Shown piece after piece: positions 10,049 through 20,574 of a stretch of DNA of 64,000 nt. The stretch is from Panicum virgatum. Lineage: Eukaryota; Streptophyta; Magnoliopsida; Poales; Poaceae. The notes beneath the pieces are model-generated. The model was not told the origin of the DNA and did no database searches. It was given only the letters and a program-made list of their open reading frames with translations. The translations under genes were made by a program, and so were the position numbers. Each line of letters starts with the position of its first letter. Position 1 is the stretch's first letter. Location of the stretch: NCBI RefSeq assembly GCF_016808335.1, contig NC_053149.1:21756451-21820450 (forward strand), in the 5' to 3' direction.

Positions 10049-13000
10049 CACTACAACACATATAGGCTTCTGCGACATTTTATTTATGTCACTAAAAGCA
10101 ATATTTTCGTCATCTTTCATAATCTGTGATATTTGCGTGACAAAAATCAGTTCGTCGACTATACCATGTAATAAAAGGACTTCTACGACGAAAACATATT
10201 TTTTCGTCATAGATCTTATGACGATTATTCCATCGTCACTAATTTGTGACAGCACATTTTTTGTCATAATCAATGCTAAGAAACGTCACAAAATTGTGTG
10301 CTTGGATGACTATACATGTGCCACATAGGATAGAAAACATCGTAAAAATTTTACACCATATGATGTGGCGATGACTAGAATATAATATAGCATCTCCATT
10401 ATATCGATTTGATTCGTCATTAACAAAGCCCAATCCATTTGGGCCTTAATGCTCAGTTTTCACGGACTAAACAAAATCACAAATAGCAAAATACAATTAC
10501 AAATACTGTGACAGCCACAACTTATCAAACACACTTATTACAAGTCCCCAACTCATCCTACTAACCAAAAGTTTGCCTAGATGATTTGCTTCTGCATGCT
10601 TTTCTACCGCAAGCTCTTTGTAGCATTAGGAAGACCTGTTCTTGTTGCGGTCATTAGAAAGAGAACATCAGGAGGGCCATCCTGTTAACCAAAAATGCAC
10701 AGGTCTCTTAATGGAAAGATGGAAGCTAGAAATCATATGAAAGTTTGGAGTTCAAACTACCTGAAGACAAATAGGGGGCAAATAAGCGCAGGAGAGATTA
10801 TATTAGTAGTGGCCTACAGTCCACTCCCCATGACAACCTGCACAGGTTTCTGACAATTAGAAATCAAGCATAACAATTACTGATAGCGCCTAATTCGTTC
10901 TAAGTCATAACACATCAGAAAACTGCAATAATAGGAATTTTAAAAATATTTGCTAGCGGCCAAACTGCAGTGGCTTTGCCATCTTGGAGGCCAAGCATAT
11001 CTGATACAGATAGTTCTAGAAATCTGTGATTGCATTTAAAGAAAGAGAGACCATGACCCTTGGGGTTGCTAGCATGGTGTGCTCGAGGTTGTGATGTTTT
11101 ATAGCAAGCATATAACAGGAAGATGAAAGTGCCTAAGGTATGAGAAATCTTACCAAAACAGCAAGCCAAGTAAATTCGATTCATTAGTTCTTTGTTGCCT
11201 TGGCACATCGTAAGAAGCCATCCATTTTAAATCAACCCTCAACAGACCTGACACAAAAGCCAACCGATTAACTTTATTACTCTAGTGGCTTAAGAACAAA
11301 AGTCAGATTGAAATCAGTCATACTTCGTTCAAACAATTCATTAGTGCATCATGTGTTACAGTAGACCAAATGACAGACTCATTGACATTTATAAGAGAAC
11401 TTTTGCATAATAGTTTTAGAAAACCTTTGCCCTTATGTTGTGAGCTCATTTTTTCGAAACATAGATTCAGAGCAACAACTGTATGAAATATAGTTGTGAG
11501 CTCGTTTTTCGAGCATGTTCGAGAACAACTGAACAATGTTTTGTCTATCTAGTTTACCTATTGATCGAGCTTATTATTATTGCTGCGACTCCCACATGCT
11601 TAGTTCATGCTGCACAAAGAAAATGAAGAAGTAGATAAGCTGTCGCAATAAAAAAGGTACATCGATTTCATAGCAGGTGGTAACTTATGAAGTATGGTTG
11701 GCCTTGGATGCACCTGACTGCAGTGATACCCCCCCTTCTAAAATTGCTGAGTTCGAGCCATAACATGTAATTCGACAATGATTGCAAATGTGTGCACTAC
11801 TGAACATTACAACCCCCAAAAAAATATTCGGTTCAACACAACTGTGGTGCTCTACTATTATCATGTCATCTATCAAGATTTGTTACTACTAGCTTAGAAT
11901 AAAGAAAAACTGAAATAGTGTAGCATAATGAATGGAAAGCTGAACGAACCATACAGGATGTACCAGCAAAACTGCATATTATTCTCAAATCTCAAGTAAC
12001 AATCTGTCCACCTCTGCATATTATTCTAGAAAGTTTTGAAGGAGCATAAGAATAGTTCTTGAAAGAAACCGTAGTGCAGTTTTATTTGAATGCATTCTAG
12101 TGTGTGGTTATGACAAAGAAGGCTATCAGGAAAGAGAGTTACCTGACATGCATCTAGTTCTTTCCCTGACAAAAGAAACACAATAAAAAAATAAGATGCA
12201 TAAATAATATAGTGATGCAATGCTGAAGGAGGAAAACACAAAGAATAGAGAAGAACATCCGCATTTAATCCCCTCTCCCACCATGAATCCAGCAGTTCAA
12301 CCAAGAAATTAGGAACGAATTGGGCAAACCATCAATACCTATTCGCTTCACCCACCATGAAAATTGTGCAGTCCAATCGAGAAGTCAGACACGAATTGGG
12401 ATCTAGGGTTCGAATTAGGGAGGGGAAGCAACGAACGAACCGGGATCTCGCGAACTCCGCGCAACCGCCGCCGCCGCCGTCGAGGAAGGCGGGCAGCGGT
12501 CGCGAGGAGGTGGAAGGCAACGAGGAGGAGCGCGCGGGGGTGGCTCGTGGCGGGCTCGAGCGGAGGAGCGGCACGCGTCGGGGCGAGCTCGGCCCGCGGC
12601 CGGTAGCTCGAGTGGAGGAGTGGCCCGGGGGACGTCCGGCTCGGGGCGGCGAGGCGAGCTCCGGCAGAGGAGCGAGGTCGCGGCAGGGAGCAAGGCACGG
12701 CCAGCTCAGGCTGAGGGGCGGCGGCCGGCAAGCGCGGAGGAGAGGCGCGAAGGGGCTACCTCGGCCCGCGGCGGCCGGTTTGGGCAAATCAGCAGGAGGA
12801 GCGGAGCGCACGGCGGTGCTGTTTGGCGTGACGAAGGAGACGGGTGTACAAGAAAAAAAGTGTTCGTGGTCTTGTTGGGCCACGGCCCAGCGTGAGGAAA
12901 GGTCAAGTCGTGAGAGGAGCTTGCTGCCATCGTTTCTCAGTCATATATAGGTATTTTTTTGTGATTCTTTTTTATATCACAAGGTCAACGTTAGATAAAA

Positions 13001-13433
13001 TATTCTATTTTAAAATTTTCATCAAAAATGAGAGAAAATTGTTGAGGAAAATTATTAACTTAAAATATGATAATTGGCATGTCTTATTGACCACTCTCAT
13101 AGTTCAAGTATAAAGTAATTTATTTAAATATCTTATTTACCGCATGTGTAGTTTAAGTATTAAGTAATTCTAATAAAAAAATAAAAAATATAACTATTAA
13201 TAGTCATGATAAGTTTGTGACACTCCGTATTTGTCATGATTTTGGAAGAGTATTCGTCACAATATGATCTTGGAATAGTTTATGATGATTTTAAATTTGT
13301 CTTATTGACGAACATTTTATCTTTGTCACTAAACCATACCCTCCCAAACAAAAGTCATAAAAGTAACTACATTATGACGTTTTAGTCTGTTGTCATGAGG
13401 TAATCGTCATAGAAGGTCACATTTGTTGTAGTG
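10049..13433. mobile_element. Non-autonomous CACTA (En/Spm-type) transposon, 3.4 kb
   Basis: The left end reads CACTACAACA and the right end TTTGTTGTAGTG, a terminal inverted repeat starting CACTA. The flanks are AAC at 10046-10048 and AAC at 13434-13436, the 3-bp TSD expected of the superfamily. Subterminal copies of a CTTCTRYGACG-like word occur at both ends (for example near 10067, 10180 and 13408). No transposase domain is visible in any frame, so it is non-autonomous. It inserted upstream of the element D Gag-like ORF. The interior has AT-rich segments (10400-12300) and a GC-rich block (12360-12950). Confidence 0.88.
12357..12950. other. GC-rich block inside the CACTA element, possible captured gene 5' end
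   Basis: GC content rises sharply between AT-rich flanks. Long overlapping frames exist on both strands, so none is convincing as a protein. The block follows a CTAGGGTTCGAATTAGGG stretch typical of plant 5' UTRs. A captured host first exon or the element's own leader are both possible. No domain recognised. Confidence 0.3.
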
Positions 13434-13655
13434 AACTCGCCCCTTGAGGCAGAGAGGCTGTGAAAGAATGGCTTCTCCATGGGTAGTGGGGGTAAAAATA
13501 GCAGGAAGAAAACTGAAGATGATACGGGACAAATCCCGTAGGGTAGAGAAGCTTTTAAAGGATAGCTCCTCTATGGGTAGCGGGGGTCAAGGTAGAAGAA
13601 AAGAAAAGCAAAGGATACGAGGACGACTAGATTCGAAGAAAGATACAGTAATCGT

Positions 13656-13673
13656 TCCGCGGCAACGGCGCCA
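13656..13673 (-). other. Primer-binding site of element D
   Basis: The minus strand after the 5' LTR reads TGGCGCCGTTGCCGCGGA, the type of site used by Athila-like elements. It begins seven bases inside the LTR edge at 13681. Confidence 0.8.
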
Positions 13674-13680
13674 GAAAGCT

Positions 13681-14872
13681 TGTTGGGTATTTTAGTGTCA
13701 CGAATAAATCCGCAAGTGCACGGATACCGTTGTAGCTTTCACCTCAGAGTATTCCAAGGGTTATCGAATCCACAGGGAACGTGTGTGCACTCTCTTCTAT
13801 TCTAATCGGTCCAAGGACACACCAAGATAGGTAGAAGGGTAGAGAGGGTTCCTAAGATAGTGCTACTGCCTAGTTAAAGATCGATCTCTCGGGCACAATA
13901 CTCGCTTTGGGCACCGGCTTATAACTGGTCTGCCAGTCGACTCTGGCCAACAGCTCTACGCTATATCCGTACGTGGAGGATTACGAAGGACCAATAGGGT
14001 TGTCATCACCTACGGCCTACCTCTAACAAACCGTGGGATATAAGGCAAACGAAGGATAACCCCTAGCCTAGACACCACGTCTACGCTATCGATTACTACT
14101 ACAGTCTAACTAGGTATCTCGAGCCGTAGCAAACTACAGCACTCTGTACGAATACAGAGCGATGAACCCGTGAGTAAGAGAACTGATCTCACTCAACTAC
14201 AAGCACTACTAGCATCTACTATACCAAATAAAATACTAGAGATAGGAACCACGAATACTTACTAAATATCAAAGAATGTAGCAGCATCCGTAAAGGTACA
14301 AGCTGGGAGTAGAGAGCCGACACCCGACACTTCTCCCGAACTACTCCCCCACTCTCGTAGAGGCACAACAATGGAGAAGAGCGCCGATCCCTACTATAAG
14401 ATAACTCTAAACAAAAGAGAAAGCTTGAAGTGGATGTGAACTCCAACTTGGTGGTGTGTCTTCATTTGAGCCCCCTCCCCTCATATATATAGGAGGGAGC
14501 CACGGCCAGCAAGGTCGGTTTCAGCAGGTGATCCTCCCAGAACCGACTTCTACGACCAATGGGGAGCTGCCACGTCGAAGGCTGAGGTCGGTTGGTGCTG
14601 TGGGCAGGTCGGCCAACCTTCGGCCGGCCCCGAATCGGCCCATCTTTGGCTGGGTGACTGGTAGCTGGGCCCTCTTGCCTAATCCACATGGAATGGCTCT
14701 TGCCTAAGTCGGTTGTGTCCGAAAGTGGGCCCTTTGATCCATGTGAGGCTGAATGTCATGCTCTGATTGGTCGACACCTTTTGCCTTGGATTGAGGAGTG
14801 TGTTTCCTTGCTCTTGAAGTGTGTTTTCTGCCTTATTTCACCTGCATACAAATATTTACCAACACTCGTGGA
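13681..14872 (-). mobile_element. 5' LTR of element D, truncated
   Basis: Matches 4695-5882 of the 3' LTR. On the minus strand it ends CCCAACA at 13681. The first roughly 110 bp of the LTR (the part matching 5883-5986) is missing; homology stops at 14872 where GGGTCG-rich sequence begins. A TATA-like TATATATATGAGG is near 14485. Confidence 0.82.
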
Positions 14873-15307
14873 ACGGGGTCGAGGGTCGAGGGTCGTCATT
14901 TTATAAAATTATGGTATGAAGGGGGTATACATCTATGGAACGATAAATTATTATGTGGGACGCGACCCTGATTCATCGGGGTCGATATCTTCGGGTCGAT
15001 AAAGACAAAAACTATATATGTGCTACTAATGAAGAAACTAATCTGCACAAGCATATAAGAAACATATAAAAGAGTACATTTAGACCATGCTACACGTACT
15101 CAGCTCATTGTCTAACAAAAACCACACCAATCCACTGTCCTTAACCTCCTTATCCCAATTAAATCTGCTAGCAATGGGGCTGCGACCCCTTTCAAACCGG
15201 GACACGATTCAACCTTGAATGGGACACTGACCCTCTTCGACCCCGACCCTCGAATCGGAACGACGTTCCCGGGTCGAGGGACGAGGCATCGACCCCGAAT
15301 CCTGTGA
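14873..15307. repeat. GGGTCG-rich repeat of unknown class
   Basis: Clusters of GGGTCGAGG and its complement CGACCCTCG occur at both edges (about 14876-14900 and 15225-15300) around an AT-rich middle. This could be a DNA transposon with degenerate inverted ends. It truncates element D on the left and abuts a stop in the CASP-like gene on the right. I cannot define a TSD. Confidence 0.35.
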
Positions 15308-15676
15308 CTATGGGATTGCAGCCGCAAAGCTAATAAAGCCTCTCGTGATCGCGTCTTCGAATTTCTGGCAATGCTGCATTGCGCAGGACTTCAGATCATA
15401 CCTGACGAATACGACCACTCCTGAAGCTGTGCTTGCAGCACAGAAAGTCACCGCACCAACTATCTATACGACCAGATCGAGAAGTTAAGATTGAACAATA
15501 CCCCAAAAAAAAAGAGCACCAAGAACTGGCTGTAACATACCATGTCGGCTAACTGTAAGGCATGAACAAACCACTTTTGAGGAGCATCTTTGTTCTTTAT
15601 CACCATCAGGTCCAGATCTGCTACTAACATACCAAAGGACCACAATGCCTGTACCCCGGCTGCCACGGCTAGCAAA
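15308..15676 (-). pseudogene. CASP-like membrane protein gene, two exons remaining
   Basis: Exon at 15676-15541 (136 nt) follows acceptor TTTGTGCTGCAG and ends before donor GTATGT. Exon at 15463-15308 follows acceptor GTCGTATAG and ends in TAG. Phases agree (phase 0 at this intron). The first exon reads LLAVAAGVQALWSFGM, then a charged loop and LQLADM. The second has VTFCAASTASGVVVF, DLKSC, HCQKFEDA and FISFAAAIP. This order (transmembrane helix with ALWS, short loop, Ala/Ser-rich helix, D-L-x-x-C, C-x-x-F) fits the CASP-like (DUF588) family, probably the CASPL5 group; these are four-helix plasma-membrane proteins related to Casparian-strip scaffold proteins. The C-terminus ends about a dozen residues early at the GGGTCG repeat. 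The N-terminal exon lies upstream beyond the element B insertion at 15834/39240 and was not found. Confidence 0.6.
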
Positions 15677-15833
15677 CTGCAGCACAAAGATGAATTTTAC
15701 CAACAAATTAAATACACCAAAAAAATATATAACACTGTAGAAACAAAGGCAGCAGATCATCGCTGAGGCGCTCTCTCTCCTTTGCTCAACCAAATCCAAC
15801 GGCCATTGTTCATTGTACAGTAAACAATCTCCT

Positions 15834-16359
15834 TGTTGACGCAAGATTAGCCAACAGACAAGCGCTAGAAGCAAGATTAGCCAACAGACAAGCGCTAGAA
15901 CGCGCAGGATCGCAACCGGACGAAGTCCCCTGGCGACCGGTCAGACTGGTTGCGCCAACCGGTCAGACTGGTTGGGCGCAGAGAGCTTCGCAAAGACCTA
16001 GAACCTCAAGCTCAGGAGGGACCCCGTCAGAGGTCGAAGATCTAGGGTTGTCTTGAGGTCGGCAGGCCACTCAAGACGCCCTTGAATGCCGTCAAGACGA
16101 GCAAAGAACAGCACGAGGTTGGAAAAATTAGGGTTTGGAAAAATAGGAAAATTATAATTTTATTGATTCGATTAGGTAGAAAGACCTCAATTGGTCGTGG
16201 CCTTTGTATTTATAGGCCGGGGAAGATGTACTCCTTCCAAATCGGGTTACAAACGGACTCTACAAATCAAATCCAACCTGATTCGGATTACACAGGACCA
16301 GACCGGTCTGACCGGTCGGCCCGGTCGGCCTTCGGCATTGCCAATTTTGGCTGCCAACA
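15834..16359 (-). mobile_element. 3' LTR of element B
   Basis: On the minus strand it starts TGTTGGCAGCC at 16359 and ends at 15834. It contains a perfect tandem duplication of 30 bp (15841-15870 and 15871-15900) that the 5' LTR lacks, so the duplication arose after insertion. The minus-strand TATA-like CTATAAATACAAAGG is near 16203-16217. Several ACCGGTCWGACYGGT words are present. Confidence 0.85.
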
Positions 16360-16377
16360 TATGCCCCCTGTTTTTTA
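16360..16377 (-). other. Polypurine tract of element B
   Basis: Minus strand AAAAAACAGGGGGCATA lies directly before the 3' LTR start. Element C has the same feature at 58992. The following 32 bp (16378-16409) match element C until element A begins. Confidence 0.75.
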
Positions 16378-16409
16378 GTGAGCTATGCAAACTAAAAAGC
16401 AAGTACCAG

Positions 16410-16887
16410 TGACGGAGGTAGATCTACGTACCTCCCTACCGAGTGGGGTCCCTGGAACCCGGGTGGCTACCCTGCTCAGTGACTCGGCTACGACTACTCG
16501 GCGTACGGCACTCGGCCGTGCACGGAAAGGATCTTCAAGGATCAGGACGAGAGGCTCCAGCTAGAGTCCCGCATATTTAGGGATCTTAACCGACCTCCTT
16601 CTTTGTAAAACAACCCGAGCATATCATTCCATGTACCCCTACACCTCCTGGTCTATATAAGGGAGACGTAGGCCAACCCATAGACTCTCTCCACCTTTTC
16701 GCAACATCCTGCAAACCCTAATACAACCCCAAACACAGGACGTAGGGTATTACGCACATCGCGGCCCGAACCTGTCTAAGTCCCTGCGTCTTCGTGTTAC
16801 CATCGAGCTCTTGGTCCTGAGATCCCCATCCTGAAACTCTACCACCGAGTACACCCCTGGTGGACTGGCCGGAATAACAATCCGACA
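16410..16887 (+). mobile_element. 5' LTR of element A
   Basis: Starts TGACGGAGG and ends CCGACA directly before the primer-binding site. TATA box TCTATATAAG at 16652-16661 with downstream CTCTCTCCACC-type leader. No other copy occurs in the window. Confidence 0.78.
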
Positions 16888-16889
16888 GT

Positions 16890-16907
16890 TGGCGCGCCAG
16901 GTAGGGG
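16890..16907 (+). other. Primer-binding site of element A
   Basis: TGGCGCGCCAGGTAGGGG two bases after the LTR, the form seen in grass Tat-lineage elements. Confidence 0.8.
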
Positions 16908-16932
16908 ACTCAGGGCTCATACGTCGAGTTCA

Positions 16933-17829
16933 ATGGCAGCCAACACCGGCGTCGTCTTCTCCGCCAGCGTCACTGCCCAGATGGAGGCGACGATCTGCTT
17001 CTCCTTCACCTTCGGAAGCTTCCCGGAGGTCATGGTTCCCAGGAACCCCGCTTCCGGTCCTCCAGCCACCGGAGGCCATGACGTCCCTAGGGTTAGATCC
17101 GATCTAACCCCTCAAGCGCCTGCCGCCTCCCGGATTTCCGAATCCGAGAGCTACGACATGCCGGCCACGTCAACCAGGGTGACCCATCGCCCTGATGAAT
17201 TTGTTGATGACCTGATCTGCCAGATAGATCGCGTTAGTAGATCCATCGCCGAGTGCATTCGACTCGGCGAATTCGTATTTCGCCATCGCAACGACCCCGA
17301 CCGTGTTCTCCGGGAACTCGGCAACACGTCTACTAGAACCAGATCCTATCTAGTCTCCCCAAGACCTGCTGCCCTTAGGGTTCCCGAACCCGAGGAGGAC
17401 TATGCGACAACCGCTCCGTCCAGGACGACCCGTCGTCCAGATAGGTCTGCTGATGATCTCATCTCCCAGATAGATCGAGTCGGCAAATCCATCGCTGAGT
17501 GCGTCAGGCTCGGCGAGGACATGCTTCAGCACCACGATGACCCGGGTCGGATTCCTCTCGGACTCCACAACACCGCCGTGACGTATTCGGACCAGATCCT
17601 AGTACGACTACCGACCCGGCTACCTTCGGTCAGATCTGATCTGACCCGACTTCAGGAGAGGAACTCGGCTTCCAGCACGCCTCGTTCACCCTCCCACCCA
17701 ACCTCTCTTCTGCACTGGAGCATCACCGCATCTTCATCGTCTCCGACGACTCTGACACTCGTGAAAACGAGACCGATGAGGAGAAGGCCCAATGACTTCA
17801 CCGCAACGAGATCCGCGCCGACATGAGGC
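16933..17829 (+). pseudogene. Element A gag, N-terminal part
   Basis: An ATG at 16933 opens a frame of about 300 codons. About residues 73-225 are two copies of an 80-residue module sharing DDLIxQIDRV, SIAEC and RLGE. This duplication is visible at DNA level (about 17149-17390 and 17392-17600). Downstream, near 17650-17690, the frame shifts: the frame that continues across the element E insertion (ending in a GAC ATG AGG stretch at 17820-17828) is a different one and carries a TGA or TAG. Element E interrupts it after 17829. The rest of gag resumes at 24576. I know no function for the N-terminal module. Confidence 0.65.
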
Positions 17830-19267
17830 TGTTGACGCTCACTAACGACCATTTCTAGGCGTCAACTTGATCAGAAAATCATGAGAGTTTGCATTTCTTG
17901 CATGCATTTATATTCAATAAAGTCCCTAAACCACACTTTACCTTCTAGAATATGAAAGTTGTGTTAATGAGCTAATATGCAGGTTACAAGCACACTTTAG
18001 TCCGACAAAAAATCACAGAAAATATCAGAGCATCGATTCAAGCTCAAGTGGACCAAAAGAAGCCCAATAACTGAAGCAAAACTACTTAAGACAAGCTCTA
18101 CCCTGGTGTTCAGACCAGGCCAGGCCTAGACAGGCCCAACTACCAGCAGCTGGGGGCGGTTGGCGCCACTGGCAGGCCGGCTAACCCCTTGGTCGGCGGA
18201 CCAGCCCGTGGGCCCCACCGCCTTAAGCTTGCTACGTGGCAGCTTGGCACTGGTCCCCTAAGTCGGTTTGCGGAGGATTAGCTGTAGAACCCCGGTGGCT
18301 CCCTCCTATAAATACAAGGGGGTGGGGGTAGAGAATAGGACACACACAAATCTCACTTCACTCTTCTCTCTTGCATTCCTTGCATAGTCTTTAGGCTTAG
18401 TGGAATTTAGGAGTCGTCGAGTCGCCGGAGTTGCTCGAGAGTCTGGTATGGGATAATCTCTAGCTCTCTCTTGTAATATTCGGTCGTTTGTAATAGAATT
18501 AGACTATGGTTACCGATATCTGCTTGAAGTATATTCTGAGTTGTCGGTTATATGCTTCTTGTCATGGTTGCATTATTATTCAATGCTTGCATTGTATAAT
18601 TGTCTGTGCTGGAGATAGTTAGTCCTTCGTTCTTAGAACTCTATCAACTGTTTCAGTATTCGTATGATTGCTAAGAATTGCTGGATGTCAACTATACCCA
18701 CGGTTTGTAGAGGTAGCCGGCAGGTGGTGACAGCCCTGTCCGAGCCTTTTCGTAATCCTCCACGTTCGGTATGGGGGGTAGGAGGTACATAAAGTCACCG
18801 AGGTGTACGGGCTCCTCCCGTTACTTCGATAGCGATCTCCCTGTTGTGTAGTTTAATCTCTAACAAGCTAACTAATGAGAAAGTGTAAATATAGCTAGCC
18901 TAGCACAACTGACTCGAGCTCTAACTTTTACCTTGCTCCTGGCCTAGAGTAATCATTATTCTTTTATTCAAGAGAGTAGTCGTGTGTGTGTGTCACACTA
19001 CCTCCTACCATGTTATTATCTTACCCCTGTTTATGTATGAGAATATCCAATCTAGATAAAGCTCACTAACTAAGCTATATACTCTCTCACTCATTGCCTT
19101 CTCTGCGGAAATATAAATGACACCCCGGTATACTCCCGGGTAAAATGCTATAGCGGTATTTCGTGCGCTTGCGGACTTATTCGTGGTTCATGAAATACCT
19201 GCCACCCCCCTTGGCGTCTGCGGGCGTCATCGCTGATCTCCAGTGGTGACGTTAGCCGGTGCCAACA
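17830..19267 (+). mobile_element. 5' LTR of element E
   Basis: Starts TGTTGACGCTC and ends GTGCCAACA. TATA box CCTATAAATAC at about 18304. Lacks 92 bp present in the 3' LTR (23891-23982). Confidence 0.88.
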
Positions 19268-19275
19268 AGCATTTT

Positions 19276-19293
19276 TGGTGTCGTTGCCCGGGA
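19276..19293 (+). other. Primer-binding site of element E
   Basis: TGGTGTCGTTGCCCGGGA, eight bases after the LTR end, a variant of the Athila-type TGGCGCCGTTGCCGGGGA site. Confidence 0.75.
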
Positions 19294-19414
19294 AGGCACA
19301 GAGTGGAATATATAGATAAAGTTGTGAAAAAAAATCGAGATTGGTATTCGCATGCTAAACAGGCTAACTTGGCTTTGTTTTCTTGTCTTTGTTGATATGA
19401 AAATAGGGTAGTGT

Positions 19415-20568
19415 ATGACCGGTTTCGACTTGCCGCAAAACTTTCATTCGGATCCAGAGTCACTTCTGAGGAGGATGCGAGCTCGTCTCGTGTCACCTCG
19501 GAGATCACTCTCGGCAGTTGATCCAGTCATTGCATCGTCGTCAGCTCCCAGAGCTATGGCCCAGAAGACACTCCGTGATTATTCTGCTCCATCTGCTAGC
19601 CAGGCCCCATCGGACCTGAGGTTAACACCAGAGGAGAGAACTTCGAGATCAAGACGGGTCTCATTACGATAGTGCAGGCCAGCCCATTCTGTTACAAGGC
19701 CAATGAGGATGACAGCGCTCATCTCCAGCAGTTCCTGGAGCTCTGCAGTACTTTTGTTATCAAGAGTGTATCACAAGATGCAATCCGGCTCCGTTTGTTT
19801 CTGTTTTCCCTCTTGGGGAGAGCTAAGCAATGGTTTTATGCTAACAAGGCTGCTGTGGATACTTGGGACAAGTGTGCCAAGGCGTTCCTCGCGAAATTCT
19901 TCCCGACGGGCAAGACCAATGCTCTTCGTGGTCGGATTTCGAACTTCCAGCAGGCATCAAATGAGTCAATTCCGAAAGCTTGGGAGAGGCTTCAAGAGCA
20001 CATTCTGGCGTGTCCGCACCATGGAATGGACAGCTGGCTCATTCTACAAAACTTCTACAACGGGTTGACACAGTCATCCCGTGATCATGTGGATGCTGCT
20101 GCAGGTGGAGCTTTCTTCTCGCTGACCACTGAAAGAGCTACATCATTGATCGAGAAGATGGTTTCCAACCAAGGTTGGAGCGATGATCGCCTCCAACTGT
20201 GCCAGCGAGGTATGCACTCCATCAAGGAGGCTGACATGCTTGCTATGAAGATTGATCTCCTCCTCAAAAAATTTGAGGACTATTCCCAAGATAAGGCTCA
20301 GATGCATACACTTCGAGCCTTGGAAACTCGCATGACATGCGAGGTCTGCTGGAATGTTGGACATTCAGACGATAATTTCCCAGAAACCCAAGAAGAAGCT
20401 TTATTACTCAATGGCAACAACGGGTTTTGTCCACAAGGAGGTCAGGGGTGGAATCAACCATGCCCATATTACCAAGGAGGTAATGGGAATTCAAATTCTT
20501 TCGGTCCTAACCAACCTACCTTGAGAGATCTTGTCTACGGCCAAGCGAAGATCAATGAGTCCCTTTAG
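19415..20568 (+). pseudogene. Element E gag
   Basis: The N-terminal frame (from 19415) and the main frame (in phase from about 19636) are separated by a frameshift near 19615-19670. The main frame has the Athila-type Gag core: LQQFLELCSTF, FLFSLLGRAKQWFY, then FLAKFFPTGKTNALRG. It ends in a zinc-knuckle-like stretch at about 20338-20380 (CEVCWNVGH), where the final Cys is replaced by Phe (C-x2-C-x4-H-x4-F). A Gly/Asn/Gln-rich tail follows. TAG at 20566-20568 interrupts the frame, consistent with CAG to TAG; the same frame continues into the protease part. Gag would form the virus-like particle that packages the RNA. Confidence 0.75.
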
Positions 20569-20574
20569 AAGAAG

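Larger units (their letters stand above)
4695..14872 (-). mobile_element. Element D: non-autonomous Athila-like LTR retrotransposon
   Basis: Two LTRs of the same sequence flank an internal region with, in minus-strand order, a primer-binding site (TGGCGCCGTTGCC), a Gag-like ORF, a long non-coding tract, a hairpin and a polypurine tract. No reverse transcriptase, RNase H or integrase is present, so movement would need an autonomous helper. A CACTA element interrupts the internal region. The 5' LTR is truncated at 14872, so no TSD can be paired (left flank CATGC). By eye I count about 50 differences over the shared 1.18 kb of the LTRs, roughly 4%. Confidence 0.85.

Noticed and set aside
12332..12950. 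Several 90-197 residue ORFs in the CACTA interior
   Set aside because: Overlapping on both strands in GC-rich sequence; no domain and no consistent splice or start context.
14865..14869. TSD for element D
   Set aside because: Left flank CATGC and the sequence after the right LTR do not match, and the 5' LTR lacks about 110 bp at its edge, so the right flank has been lost.
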